61,913 nucleotides of DNA. It comes from Planctomycetota bacterium (GTDB taxonomy: Bacteria > Planctomycetota > UBA8742 > UBA2392). Shown in pieces: positions 42,084 to 50,715 of the stretch. Made by a program: the position numbers and the translations under genes. Under the pieces are notes generated by a model. That model saw only the letters and a list, made by a program, of their open reading frames with translations. It was not told the origin of the DNA and ran no database searches. How positions within the stretch are numbered: position 1 is the stretch's first letter; each line of letters opens with the position of its first letter. The DNA lies in the NCBI GenBank assembly GCA_019636195.1, contig JAHBYA010000006.1, positions 125,017 to 186,929 of the forward strand, given 5' to 3'.

Positions 42084-45000
42084 ATGATTGCCATCCGCGC
42101 CATTGCATTCGTGTTTTTCCTGCTGCTGGCGGCGGGCATGGTGCTTTGGCAGGTGCGGCACCTGGGCAACGACCTGGCGGTCGCAAGTTCGCCCGGCTGG
42201 ACGCTCGGCTTCATGGCCATGGGCGGCGGCATTCTGGCGCTGCAGTTCATTGCAGCGGCGTTGCGCCGCAAAAGCGCCGACAACCGCCTGCTGCTGGCAA
42301 TCGCGGGCGTGCTGGTGCTGCCCGCCACGGCGCTGCTGGGTGCGTTGCTCAGCGCGATCCAGGCGCGCGGCGGCAACCACCGCCGCATCTGGGAAGGCGT
42401 GCTCACGGTCGGCGCGCTGCTGGGCCTGAATGTCGCCCTGCCGCTGGCTGCCGGCCTTGTGCTGATCGGCGGCTCGCCGGGCCTGCTGGCCGGCTGGTCG
42501 GCGATCAAGCTGATTTTCTTTCTGGTCGTCGATTACTTTCTGGGCCGCGCGATCCTGCACTACTTTGCCAGCGGGGCCAGCGCGTTTGTCAGCCTGCGCT
42601 ACCTGCGCCGCCGCGTCATGAGCATGCTGAGCGTGCTGGGCGTGATGCTGGGCGTCTGGGCGCTGATCGCGGTCAACAGCGTGATGACGGGCTTTCAAAA
42701 GGACTTCCGCGAGCAGATGCGCGGCAGCCTCAGTCATGTGCTGGTCAAGTTCGACAGCGGCAGCGTCCAGAACCTGATGGACGAAAGCGCCATGCGCCAG
42801 GCCGAATGGGCGGTCTGGGTCGCGCGCATTGAAGCCGACCCCAACCAGCAGCACGCATGGGAAGACGCCCTCGCCGACGCAATCGGCCGCTGGCGCGACC
42901 TTGCGCGCGACCGCGACGATGACCGCCTGCCTGACAGCGCCGACTTTGCGCGCGCACAGCCGGCTTTACCCGACGACCCGCCGCCGCCGCTGGACGACAA
43001 GGCGCGCGACTTTCTGCGCCGGCTGCGCACCGGGCAGGGCCTGTCGCGGCTTGAGCGCGAATGCCTGCGCGACGGCGAAAGCGTGACCACGCCCCGCGAG
43101 TTTTATCTTTCGCGCATCGCCAACCTGGGCACCGAGGAAGGCCGCAACCTGCGCCGCGCCACCGAAGACCTGGTGCGCCGCGAGTGGTACGCCCCGCTGT
43201 TCCGGGGCGTGCTGCAACAGCAGTTTGACAAAGCCAAGTCGGGCCTGATGAAGCACACCGACCCCTCGGGCAAGCCCGACGTTGAGGGCGTGTCGTGGCG
43301 CGTGGCGACCAAGACGCTGCTGACGCCCCGCAGCGGCACCCGCGAACTGAACGACGCCGAGCTGGTGGGCGTCGATATCAACCACGAGCCGGAGATCAGC
43401 CGCCTGGGCGAATACGTCGGCAACGCCGAGCTCAACATGTTCCGCGACCAGTATGTGCTGGGCCCGCTGCTGAACGTGCTGGGCGCGACGCTGGGCTGGG
43501 AGCACCCGGACTCGATGGATGCGCCGGGCTATCGTCCGATGCTGCGCTTCACGGAAGACGGCCGCGGCGTGGCCTCGGAGCGCCTGCCCGCCGATCTTGG
43601 CCGCTACCTGGCTGCGCGCGGGTTTATCCGCAGTTCGCGCAAGGTGCGCTGGAGCGAGTTTGACAGCGTGGCGTACCTTGAGTTCAGCCCGGGCAGGCGC
43701 ATCTACAACCGCGTGAAAGAGGCGCACAAGGCGGCTTCGCGGTCCGACGACCTGGCGCAGCTGGGGCGCATCCTGTCGGCCTGCGAGCGCGACGTGCGCG
43801 CGATTCTGCAACCGCTGGCGGACAGCACGCCCAACGAGCGCTTTGAAGCCGTCAACCGCACCGGCGCGCGGATCATCCTTAACGAGTACCTGGGCGGCGT
43901 GGGCGCCGCGCTGTACGAAATTGAAAGCCTGTACTACGACCAGCAGCAGCTGATCGCGCAGTTCCGCAAAGAAAGCGACGAAGTTGTGCCCGCCGAGCAG
44001 AAGGCCGCGCTCACGGCCCTGCAGGACAAGCTGTTTACACACGCCAAGACCGCAAAGGCGAAGTGCGACGACCCAGCCGCCGGCATGGCCGCACGCGAGC
44101 AGGCAATCGCCGAGTTGGTGGCGGCCTTTGAGCGCGAGCTGGACGAAGCGTTGTCAGCCGCGGAGGCCAAGCGCCACCGCGCAAGCATTGAACACCTGCG
44201 CCTGATGCGCGCGACGCTGCCCGAGGCCAAAGACGTGATGCCGATGGCGGCGCGCCTGCGCATGCGCGTCCCGCTGCCGCTGAGCTACGCCGTGGAGCGC
44301 TACGAGACAGGCTCGGCCGCCATTGCCGCGCGCATGGAGGCGTACCGCAAAGTGCTGCCGCTGCGCACCACCATGCAGGAGGGCGAAACCGCCGAAGAGT
44401 ACATGCGCCGCGCGCGCATCGAGAACCTGCGGCCCGAGCCTGACAAGCCCGGCATCATCCTGGGCGACGCGCTGGCCGAAATGGCGCTGGGGGCAGGCGT
44501 GGCGATCGGCGACTCGATTGCCGTTACGATCCCGCGCATTTACTACGAAGACAACCGGCTTACGCCGCGCACCAGCGAGGTGTGGTTTCGCGTGACCGGC
44601 TTTTTCCGCAGCGGCTTGTACGAAGAAAACCGCCGACGCATGTACTGCGACTTTGAAGAGCTGACGCGGCTGCTGTGCGACACCGAGATTCATTACACGC
44701 TGGGCGTGCGCCTTTCCGACTACTCGATCTATGAAGGCCAGGCCCGCAGCGACCGGCTCAAGACAGAGGTGCGCCGCGCCCTGCAGGACCAGAACGTGCG
44801 CTACGCAAGCGTCAGCGTCTGGGAAGACGAGTCGCGCACCCTGTTGGATGCCGTGAACACCGAGCGCACGCTGATCCAGCTGATTGTCAGCTTCATTATC
44901 CTGCTGACCGGCGGCGTGATCTTCATACTGGTCTATCAGCTCGTGAACGAGAAGGTCAAAGACATCGGCATTCTCAAGGCGCTGGGCTATTCGCCGTGGG

Positions 45001-45314
45001 GCATCCGCAGCGTGTTCATGTTCAACGCTCTGTTTATCGGCCTGTTCGGCGCGCTGGTCGGCGGCGCGATCGGCATGGTCACGTCGGAGTACCTGAACCA
45101 GATTGAAGATTTCATCGACGAAGGCACCGGCATACGGCTGTTCCCGCCGGAGATCTACTTCCTTACCTACATCCCCAGCATCAAGGGGCCCGAGCTGTTG
45201 CAGCTGGCGACCGACATCGTCGCGCCCGTGGTGATGTTCAGCTTCCTGTGCGGCATCTACCCAGCCATGGTCGCCGCCCGCAAAGACCCCGTCGAAGCCC
45301 TGCACTACGAGTGA
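42084..45314 (+). CDS. FtsX/LolC-like ABC transporter permease with very large periplasmic insert
   Basis: 1076 residues. Three or four hydrophobic segments lie within the first ~170 residues. The FtsX/LolCE signature follows (SLRYLRRRVMSMLSVLGVML, VNSVMTGFQKDFREQMRGSL), and the C-terminal ~150 residues hold three membrane helices with VNEKVKDIGILKALGYSPWG and a KDPVEALHYE end, typical of LolC/E and MacB permeases. Normal LolC/E is about 400 residues; here some 700 residues, charged and partly helical, separate the TM blocks. No LolD-type ATPase gene is adjacent, so the ATPase must be elsewhere. A role in lipoprotein release or envelope mechanotransmission is inferred. Confidence 0.85.
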   Translation: MIAIRAIAFVFFLLLAAGMVLWQVRHLGNDLAVASSPGWTLGFMAMGGGILALQFIAAALRRKSADNRLLLAIAGVLVLPATALLGALLSAIQARGGNHRRIWEGVLTVGALLGLNVALPLAAGLVLIGGSPGLLAGWSAIKLIFFLVVDYFLGRAILHYFASGASAFVSLRYLRRRVMSMLSVLGVMLGVWALIAVNSVMTGFQKDFREQMRGSLSHVLVKFDSGSVQNLMDESAMRQAEWAVWVARIEADPNQQHAWEDALADAIGRWRDLARDRDDDRLPDSADFARAQPALPDDPPPPLDDKARDFLRRLRTGQGLSRLERECLRDGESVTTPREFYLSRIANLGTEEGRNLRRATEDLVRREWYAPLFRGVLQQQFDKAKSGLMKHTDPSGKPDVEGVSWRVATKTLLTPRSGTRELNDAELVGVDINHEPEISRLGEYVGNAELNMFRDQYVLGPLLNVLGATLGWEHPDSMDAPGYRPMLRFTEDGRGVASERLPADLGRYLAARGFIRSSRKVRWSEFDSVAYLEFSPGRRIYNRVKEAHKAASRSDDLAQLGRILSACERDVRAILQPLADSTPNERFEAVNRTGARIILNEYLGGVGAALYEIESLYYDQQQLIAQFRKESDEVVPAEQKAALTALQDKLFTHAKTAKAKCDDPAAGMAAREQAIAELVAAFERELDEALSAAEAKRHRASIEHLRLMRATLPEAKDVMPMAARLRMRVPLPLSYAVERYETGSAAIAARMEAYRKVLPLRTTMQEGETAEEYMRRARIENLRPEPDKPGIILGDALAEMALGAGVAIGDSIAVTIPRIYYEDNRLTPRTSEVWFRVTGFFRSGLYEENRRRMYCDFEELTRLLCDTEIHYTLGVRLSDYSIYEGQARSDRLKTEVRRALQDQNVRYASVSVWEDESRTLLDAVNTERTLIQLIVSFIILLTGGVIFILVYQLVNEKVKDIGILKALGYSPWGIRSVFMFNALFIGLFGALVGGAIGMVTSEYLNQIEDFIDEGTGIRLFPPEIYFLTYIPSIKGPELLQLATDIVAPVVMFSFLCGIYPAMVAARKDPVEALHYE

Positions 45315-45384
45315 TTGTTACACGGCGTTTACACAGTGTCGGGCCGCCCCTCGCTACCATGCGCGCACGCCCGACGGAGATGCC

Positions 45385-46038
45385 ATGCGAAACTGTATCC
45401 TGATTGCCATCGCAGCCGCCGCCTGCCTTGCTGCCGCCTGCGCTTCACGGTCAGAACCCGCGCCGCAACTGCAGCCGGTCGGCGAGGCCGACCCCTCCCC
45501 GCGCGCTGTCGTCGATACCTCCGGCGCGCCGCCGGCTGTCGATGAAACGCAGTGGCACGACCTGCTGCTGAAGGCCGCATCGGAGTACCAGGCATACAAG
45601 CGGCTGGGCGACGACCCGCAGTACGCGCCGACGATGTGCCGCCCGCCGCGCAGCGACAAAGGCCTGCGCAGCGACGCCGAGCAGAAGACCCCGCACGGGC
45701 GCAAGCTTTACTACATGTTTGCCAGGGACCACGCCGCCTACTACACGCCCGGCAAGGCGACCGTTGAGCAGCCGGTGGGCCAGGTGCTGGTAAAGGAAAG
45801 CTTTCATCCCAAGGCAGCGGGCTCGCGCGAGCTTGGCGACAAGTTTGCGCTGTTCGTGATGCTGCGGCTTGACCCGTCAACACCCGGCACCGACAACGGC
45901 TGGGTGTACGGGACGCTGGACGCGGACGGAAAGACCGTCACCGGCGCCGGTCGCATGGAAAGCTGCATGGGCTGCCACGTCGATGCCGGCGAAAGCCGCA
46001 TGTTCGGCCCGCAGGGCAAACGGCTGGAATGGCGATAG
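45385..46038 (+). CDS. Cytochrome P460-like heme lipoprotein
   Basis: 217 residues. The signal peptide ends in a lipobox (CLAAACAS), so the mature protein starts at Cys19 or Cys20 and is lipid-anchored. The C-terminal half fits the P460 fold: VLVKESFHPKAAG, FALFVMLRLDPS, GWVYGTLDADGKTV and the heme c site CMGCHVDAGE. P460 proteins bind heme and oxidise hydroxylamine or act as electron-transfer cytochromes; the reaction here cannot be assigned. It is 70 bp after the permease gene, and may be independent. Confidence 0.75.
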   Translation: MRNCILIAIAAAACLAAACASRSEPAPQLQPVGEADPSPRAVVDTSGAPPAVDETQWHDLLLKAASEYQAYKRLGDDPQYAPTMCRPPRSDKGLRSDAEQKTPHGRKLYYMFARDHAAYYTPGKATVEQPVGQVLVKESFHPKAAGSRELGDKFALFVMLRLDPSTPGTDNGWVYGTLDADGKTVTGAGRMESCMGCHVDAGESRMFGPQGKRLEWR

Positions 46039-46051
46039 CGTGCGGCGCGGC

Positions 46052-46773
46052 CTACGCCTTGCGGCAGATGAATGCCGGCGTGTGGCCGACCTGCGTGTGC
46101 TCAATCGTCACGCGGCGCGGCTCAAGTCCGGCGGCGCGGCACAGTTCAAGCAGGTCTGTTCTGCAAACAGGCCCTCGATGTGCTGTTCGTGGTGCGCGCG
46201 CGGCGGGTTGCCGTCTTCGTGGTACACGAAGACGTAGTCAACCGTGAACTGTTCGTCACCGGGGTCGGGGTCGGTGACCCACTCCAGGTAGCGCATGGCG
46301 CGGCCCTGCCCGTCGTGGCCGCCGCTCTCGGTTGACAGCACGAATGTTTCGCGCGTGCAATCCGGCGCCAGCAGCACCGCGCCGCCGGGCTTGCAGTGCA
46401 CAGCCGCGGTTTGCAGGGCCGCCAGCAGGTCTTCGCGGGTGGCCATGTACATGATGGCGTCGTGGACGAACACCGCGTCAAACTGCCGTTGCAGCCGAAC
46501 ACTGCGCATGTCGCCCTGTGTGTGCTCGCATTCGGGGTTGAGCGCGCGGCTTACGGCAAGCATGTCGGGCGAGGCATCGACCAGCGTCATGGCAAAGCGG
46601 GTTTTCATGTGGCTGGCGTTGTTGCCGCCGCCGCTGCCGAGCTCCAGCACGCTGCGCGGATTGCAGGCCTGCTGCAGCAGGTCGCCGTACATGCCGGCTT
46701 CTTCGGCGTAATCTTCAGGCGACGACAGCAGCGGCCACCACGGAGCGAGTTCGCGGTACATGGCGTCAGGCAT
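46052..46773 (-). pseudogene. SAM-dependent methyltransferase, frameshifted near its 3' end
   Basis: From ATG 46773, a class I methyltransferase: motif I SVLELGSGGGNNASH, MTLVDASPDMLAVS, GDMRSVRLQRQFDAVFVHDA and CKPGGAVLLAPDC. The open frame ends at 46108 with an unlikely tail (AEQTCLNCAAPPDLSRAA). A shift near 46163-46168 instead gives TDLLELCRAAGLEPRRVTIE and GHTPAFICRKA to a stop at 46052-46054, a normal family C-terminus. One base seems missing, either a real mutation or a sequencing error. Methyl acceptor unknown. It overlaps the upstream gene by 8 bp. Confidence 0.75.
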
Positions 46774-47194
46774 GGGGGGTCTTCTCGTCGCGGGTGTCGG
46801 GCCGGCCACCCGCTGTCAGCGTGATGCTGCCCAGAAACTTCACGTTGGCGCAGGTGTCTGCGCCGCCGCTGTGGCAGGCCTTGGCGTCCGGGATCAGGAA
46901 TCGCACCGGCCCGCCCAGCGATTCGGGCAGGGGTTGGTCGCCCAGACGGTACACCAGCAGGGCGTTGCCGATTTCATCCAGCGGCACACTGGCTGTGAAG
47001 TCGCCGTCGCTGCTGGCCAGCGTCGCGTGCGTGGCGGCTGTGTCGGGGCGGGCGCCGGCCAGCACGTCGTGCAGGCGCACGGCGGCGCCCTTGCGGCCCG
47101 GCACGAGGCGGCCCACGTCTTCAATCTGCGGCAGCGTCGCCAGTTGTTCAAACGACAGGGTCACCGGGTGCCCGACCAGGCCGGCAATGATCAT
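46766..47194 (-). CDS. Small molybdopterin-oxidoreductase-fold (sulfite oxidase-like) protein
   Basis: 142 residues from ATG 47194, with AAGGAG six bases upstream (the Met at 47221 is rejected). It resembles the core of the Oxidored_molyb domain: VTLSFEQLATLPQIEDVG, GAAVRLHDVLAGA, SVPLDEIGNALLVYRLGDQP, LGGPVRFLIPD and NVKFLGSITLT. It is shorter than SuoX/MsrP enzymes (about 200-300 residues) and starts after the region with the usual cofactor Cys, so catalysis is doubtful. No signal peptide. It overlaps the methyltransferase gene. Confidence 0.65.
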   Translation of the reverse strand: MIIAGLVGHPVTLSFEQLATLPQIEDVGRLVPGRKGAAVRLHDVLAGARPDTAATHATLASSDGDFTASVPLDEIGNALLVYRLGDQPLPESLGGPVRFLIPDAKACHSGGADTCANVKFLGSITLTAGGRPDTRDEKTPHA

Positions 47195-47204
47195 CGTGTG
47201 CTCC

Positions 47205-50200
47205 TTACGCGCGCGGAACAATCAGTACGTTGCGGCAGCGCGGGCAGCTGGTCTTTTTGCCGCCGCGTTCGCGCTTGACGGTGTATTCAGCGCCGCACGC
47301 GCACCCGAAACGGATGACCCTGTCCGTCGCACGGATCAGCGCCCCCACCGGCCCCTCGGCGCGCAGCTTTTCATCCTCGGCGCGGTCGATTTCGTCCAGC
47401 AGCTCGACTGCCAGCTGCGCGATCAGGTCTGAATCGTACGTGGTCACGTTGCCGGACTTCATGTGCTCACGGGCCAGCTTCAGGTGATCGGCCGCGGCTT
47501 TGCTGTCGCCGCGGGCGGTGTGCGCGCGCGCAAGCACGATGCACGCCAAAGCCCGCAACGGCGTTTCTACGCTGCCCAGCGAGTCCGGCACCAACTCGGA
47601 AGGGGCAGGCAGCGCCTTCTCGTGGCGGCCCAACTCGGTGTTCGCCAAAATCTCCAGAGTGGGGATGTCCGCCCACATTCGCGACTGGGGTATGGCGGGC
47701 GCGTGGGCGTGCAACTCATTGACAAGCTCCAGCAGCCGCTGCCACTTGCGGGCAAATGCCGCCGTCACAATCGCTATGTAGTAGCAGGACGACTTGACCG
47801 AGGCGCTGCCGGTTTCGTGGGCGACCTTCAGGCCGTACTCCATCAGGCCTTCCGCGGCTTCCGCGTCGCCCATCAGCAGGTGCAGTTGCGCGCGCGCGGT
47901 GCTCAGCCACGCCATGCCCTCAACACGGCCCTGCAGTCGAACCACCTCTTCGGCGTCGTCAAGCACAACCATGGCTTCCTCAAGCATGCCCGCGCGCATC
48001 AGCGCGAGCGCATAGTTGTGGCGGGCCATCGGCTCGATGCTGCTGCGCTCTTCCCCGGCCATGTCGGCCAGCAGTTCCTGGAAAAGCTTGATCGCCTCCT
48101 CGGCGCGGCCCATCGCTTTCAGCGCCGTGCCTACAAGGTTCAATGCGCTGTGCGCATGGCTGCGCATCCCGGCTCTGCGCAAGTGTTCAGCGGAGGTGCG
48201 CAACAGCTCAATCGCCTCGGGCACAAGGCCGCGGAACAGCATCAGACGGCCGCGGGTAAGGTTCAGCATGTCCATGCGGGTGGTGTCGGATGCGCGCTGG
48301 TACACGAACGCCGCGTAGTCAATCCGCTCCTGTGCTGCATCCAGTTGCTTGCAGTTAAGCAGGTGTTCGGCTTCGTGCAGCGCGACCCAGGCGCGCAACA
48401 TGCGGTTGCGGCTGCGCTGGGCGGCCTTGGCGCTGCGCGCAAGCGCCTCGGCGGCGCCCGCCTGGTCGCCGGACCATGTGCAGGCAGCGGCCAGCGTGTC
48501 CGCGATCAACGCCTCGGCCTGCGCCTTGATGCGGTCTTCAGGCAGATTCTCGAGGTAGGCCCTGAGCCTGCGGGCTACTTCAGCGGCACGCCCGGCGTGG
48601 CCCATCGCCTCGGCGGCGCCCGCCAGCAGCAGTGCCGCGGCATCCACGTCGCCCGCTTTTTCAGCCAGCTTGACGGCGTAGTCAATGTTGCCCTGCTCGG
48701 CGCGCATGCGCTCGGCGTGCTCGGCGGCCTTGCGACCGCTCAGGTCCTGCACGGTGTCAAACACCAGCCGCGCCATGTGGCGGTAGAAGCGCCGCAGCGG
48801 GCTGTCGCCGACCGGCGGCTTGTCGGCCCACGCGGCGCCGGCCAGCAGCGCTTCACGCACCGGCGCGGGCACCCGCAGGCGGTTTCCCAGCACGCCGGGC
48901 TGACGGGTCATCAGCCCGCGCTCCACCAGCATCGATATGATGTTCACGATCGGGGGGGCTGCGGCCTCCAGCGCCACCACTTCCTGCGCACTTTCCAGAA
49001 AGCACCCGTCCGCGAACACGCACAACTGGGTCAGAACCTCGCGCTCCCACTTCTGAAGCGCGCCCAGCGACCACTCGATTGCATCTTCCAGCCCTTTGAC
49101 GATGTAGGCCGTGTCCTTGCGCCCCCCGTCCTTGAGCACAGCCAGCTTGCGCGTGTTTGACTTAAGCTGGTTCTCAAGCTCGGAAAGCCCCAGCGCCGGC
49201 ATGCGTGATGCCGCAAGCTGCAGGCTGACCGGGTGGCCTTCCAGCAGCTCAACCACGTGGCACACGGTGCGCAGCGCGTCGCCCGACGGCGCAAACTCGG
49301 GGTCGTGCTGCCGCGCCAGCGACAGAAACAGCGCGACCGCGTCAAAGGCCTTGAGTTCCTCGCTGGCGGCGGTGCGGCGCGAGGCGCGGTCCGGAAAGTT
49401 CATCGGCCCGATCATGATCTCAGGCGTGCCCAGAAAGCGCGGGCTGCGCCGCGTCGTGATCACAAAGCGCGCCTCGGGTTGCGCAGCCGCCCACTGCGGC
49501 AGCGCGTCGCCCAGCAGCGGCCCGGGCTCCAGCACGCCGTCGAGGATCAGCAGCATGCCGCCGCGCAGCTTCAAGGCCTCGGCCACCGCGCGCACCGGCG
49601 GGGCGCCGGTGTCCATGGTGCCGCCGAGCGCTGCCAGGATTTCGGCCATCGCCTCGGCGGGCTCGCGCACTCTTGACAGGTCAACGGTCCAGGTGCCGAA
49701 AGGGTAGCGCGTAAGCTGCCGCCGCGCGAACTCATGGGCGAGCTCGGTCTTGCCGGTGCCCGCCGCGCCGCTGATGACCAGCACGTTCTGGCCGGCATCG
49801 GCCCACTGCTGCATCCGCGCCAGCGGCTCGGCGCGGCCCACGAACTCGGTTTGCGGCGCCGGCAGGTTGCTCAAGCGCCGCGGCAGCCTTGAGTTGGTGC
49901 GCGGCGGCTCAGGCGTCGCAAGCATCGAGCCCAGCCGCACCGCCAGCAGCGTCACGTCGTCGTCCATACCGCGCTTGTCCACGTGGTCATCGACGCACGC
50001 CTTGATGCCCGCCACCAGCGTGTGACAGCCGTCGTCGTGCAGCTCAACGGCGATCTGGCGCAGGCGCTCAGGCCCGAACTGCTCGTCGTTGGTGTCCACG
50101 GCCTCGACAATGCCGTCGGTGTACAGCAGCAGTGAATCGCCCCTGCCGAGCTCGGCGGTGTGCTGCGTCAGTGTGCGCTCAAGGTGGTCGGTCAGCTTGC

Positions 50201-50654
50201 GCGAGATCACGGTGCCGCCGCCCGTGAGCTCAATGGCCTGGTCGCCTTTCAGCAGCAGCGGCGGGTTGTGCCCCGCGCTGGCGTACGTCAGTTGACCGCT
50301 GCGCAGTTCCAGAATGCCGTAGAACACGCTGATGAAGCTGCTGTCGGGCAGGTCGTCGCGCAACTCGTTGGCCAGCGCGATCAGCACCGCGCGCGGCGAG
50401 TCGTTGCCCCGCGCGATCAGTTGCAGCGACTTTTTGGCCGTCGCCATGATGAGTGCGGCGTCAATGCCGTGGCCTGACACATCGGCCATCACAAGGCCCA
50501 CGCGGCCCGGCGGAAAAACCAGAAAGTCGTAAAAGTCGCCGCCCACGCTGTCCACAGGCTCGTACAGCGTTGATATCTCAAGCCCCGGAATCACCGGCGC
50601 CTTGGGCAACAACCCAAGTTGAACCTTGCGCGATCGGTCGCTGGTAGCAGCCAC
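47205..50654 (-). CDS. SpoIIE phosphatase - STAND ATPase - TPR - zinc ribbon fusion
   Basis: 1149 residues from a GTG start. Residues about 10-250 are a PP2C/SpoIIE phosphatase with all metal-site motifs: SVGGDFYDF, MADVSGHGIDAALIM, YASAGHNPPLLL, LLYTDGIVEA and DDDVTLLAVR. Residues about 275-530 are a STAND (NB-ARC-like) ATPase with Walker A GAAGTGKTE (Lys302) and Walker B GGMLLILDG. Residues about 590-1070 are MalT-like TPR repeats. The C-terminus is a zinc ribbon (CACGAEY, CPRCRNVL). SpoIIE phosphatases usually act on anti-sigma antagonists; the fusion may make that switch depend on ligand sensing by the STAND-TPR part. No sensor precedes the phosphatase. Confidence 0.85.
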   Translation of the reverse strand: MAATSDRSRKVQLGLLPKAPVIPGLEISTLYEPVDSVGGDFYDFLVFPPGRVGLVMADVSGHGIDAALIMATAKKSLQLIARGNDSPRAVLIALANELRDDLPDSSFISVFYGILELRSGQLTYASAGHNPPLLLKGDQAIELTGGGTVISRKLTDHLERTLTQHTAELGRGDSLLLYTDGIVEAVDTNDEQFGPERLRQIAVELHDDGCHTLVAGIKACVDDHVDKRGMDDDVTLLAVRLGSMLATPEPPRTNSRLPRRLSNLPAPQTEFVGRAEPLARMQQWADAGQNVLVISGAAGTGKTELAHEFARRQLTRYPFGTWTVDLSRVREPAEAMAEILAALGGTMDTGAPPVRAVAEALKLRGGMLLILDGVLEPGPLLGDALPQWAAAQPEARFVITTRRSPRFLGTPEIMIGPMNFPDRASRRTAASEELKAFDAVALFLSLARQHDPEFAPSGDALRTVCHVVELLEGHPVSLQLAASRMPALGLSELENQLKSNTRKLAVLKDGGRKDTAYIVKGLEDAIEWSLGALQKWEREVLTQLCVFADGCFLESAQEVVALEAAAPPIVNIISMLVERGLMTRQPGVLGNRLRVPAPVREALLAGAAWADKPPVGDSPLRRFYRHMARLVFDTVQDLSGRKAAEHAERMRAEQGNIDYAVKLAEKAGDVDAAALLLAGAAEAMGHAGRAAEVARRLRAYLENLPEDRIKAQAEALIADTLAAACTWSGDQAGAAEALARSAKAAQRSRNRMLRAWVALHEAEHLLNCKQLDAAQERIDYAAFVYQRASDTTRMDMLNLTRGRLMLFRGLVPEAIELLRTSAEHLRRAGMRSHAHSALNLVGTALKAMGRAEEAIKLFQELLADMAGEERSSIEPMARHNYALALMRAGMLEEAMVVLDDAEEVVRLQGRVEGMAWLSTARAQLHLLMGDAEAAEGLMEYGLKVAHETGSASVKSSCYYIAIVTAAFARKWQRLLELVNELHAHAPAIPQSRMWADIPTLEILANTELGRHEKALPAPSELVPDSLGSVETPLRALACIVLARAHTARGDSKAAADHLKLAREHMKSGNVTTYDSDLIAQLAVELLDEIDRAEDEKLRAEGPVGALIRATDRVIRFGCACGAEYTVKRERGGKKTSCPRCRNVLIVPRA

Positions 50655-50715
50655 AGTTTTGCCCAGTCCAAAGACTCATCTTATGCCCGAAATCACGGAC
50701 ATGAAAAGGTCCAGC

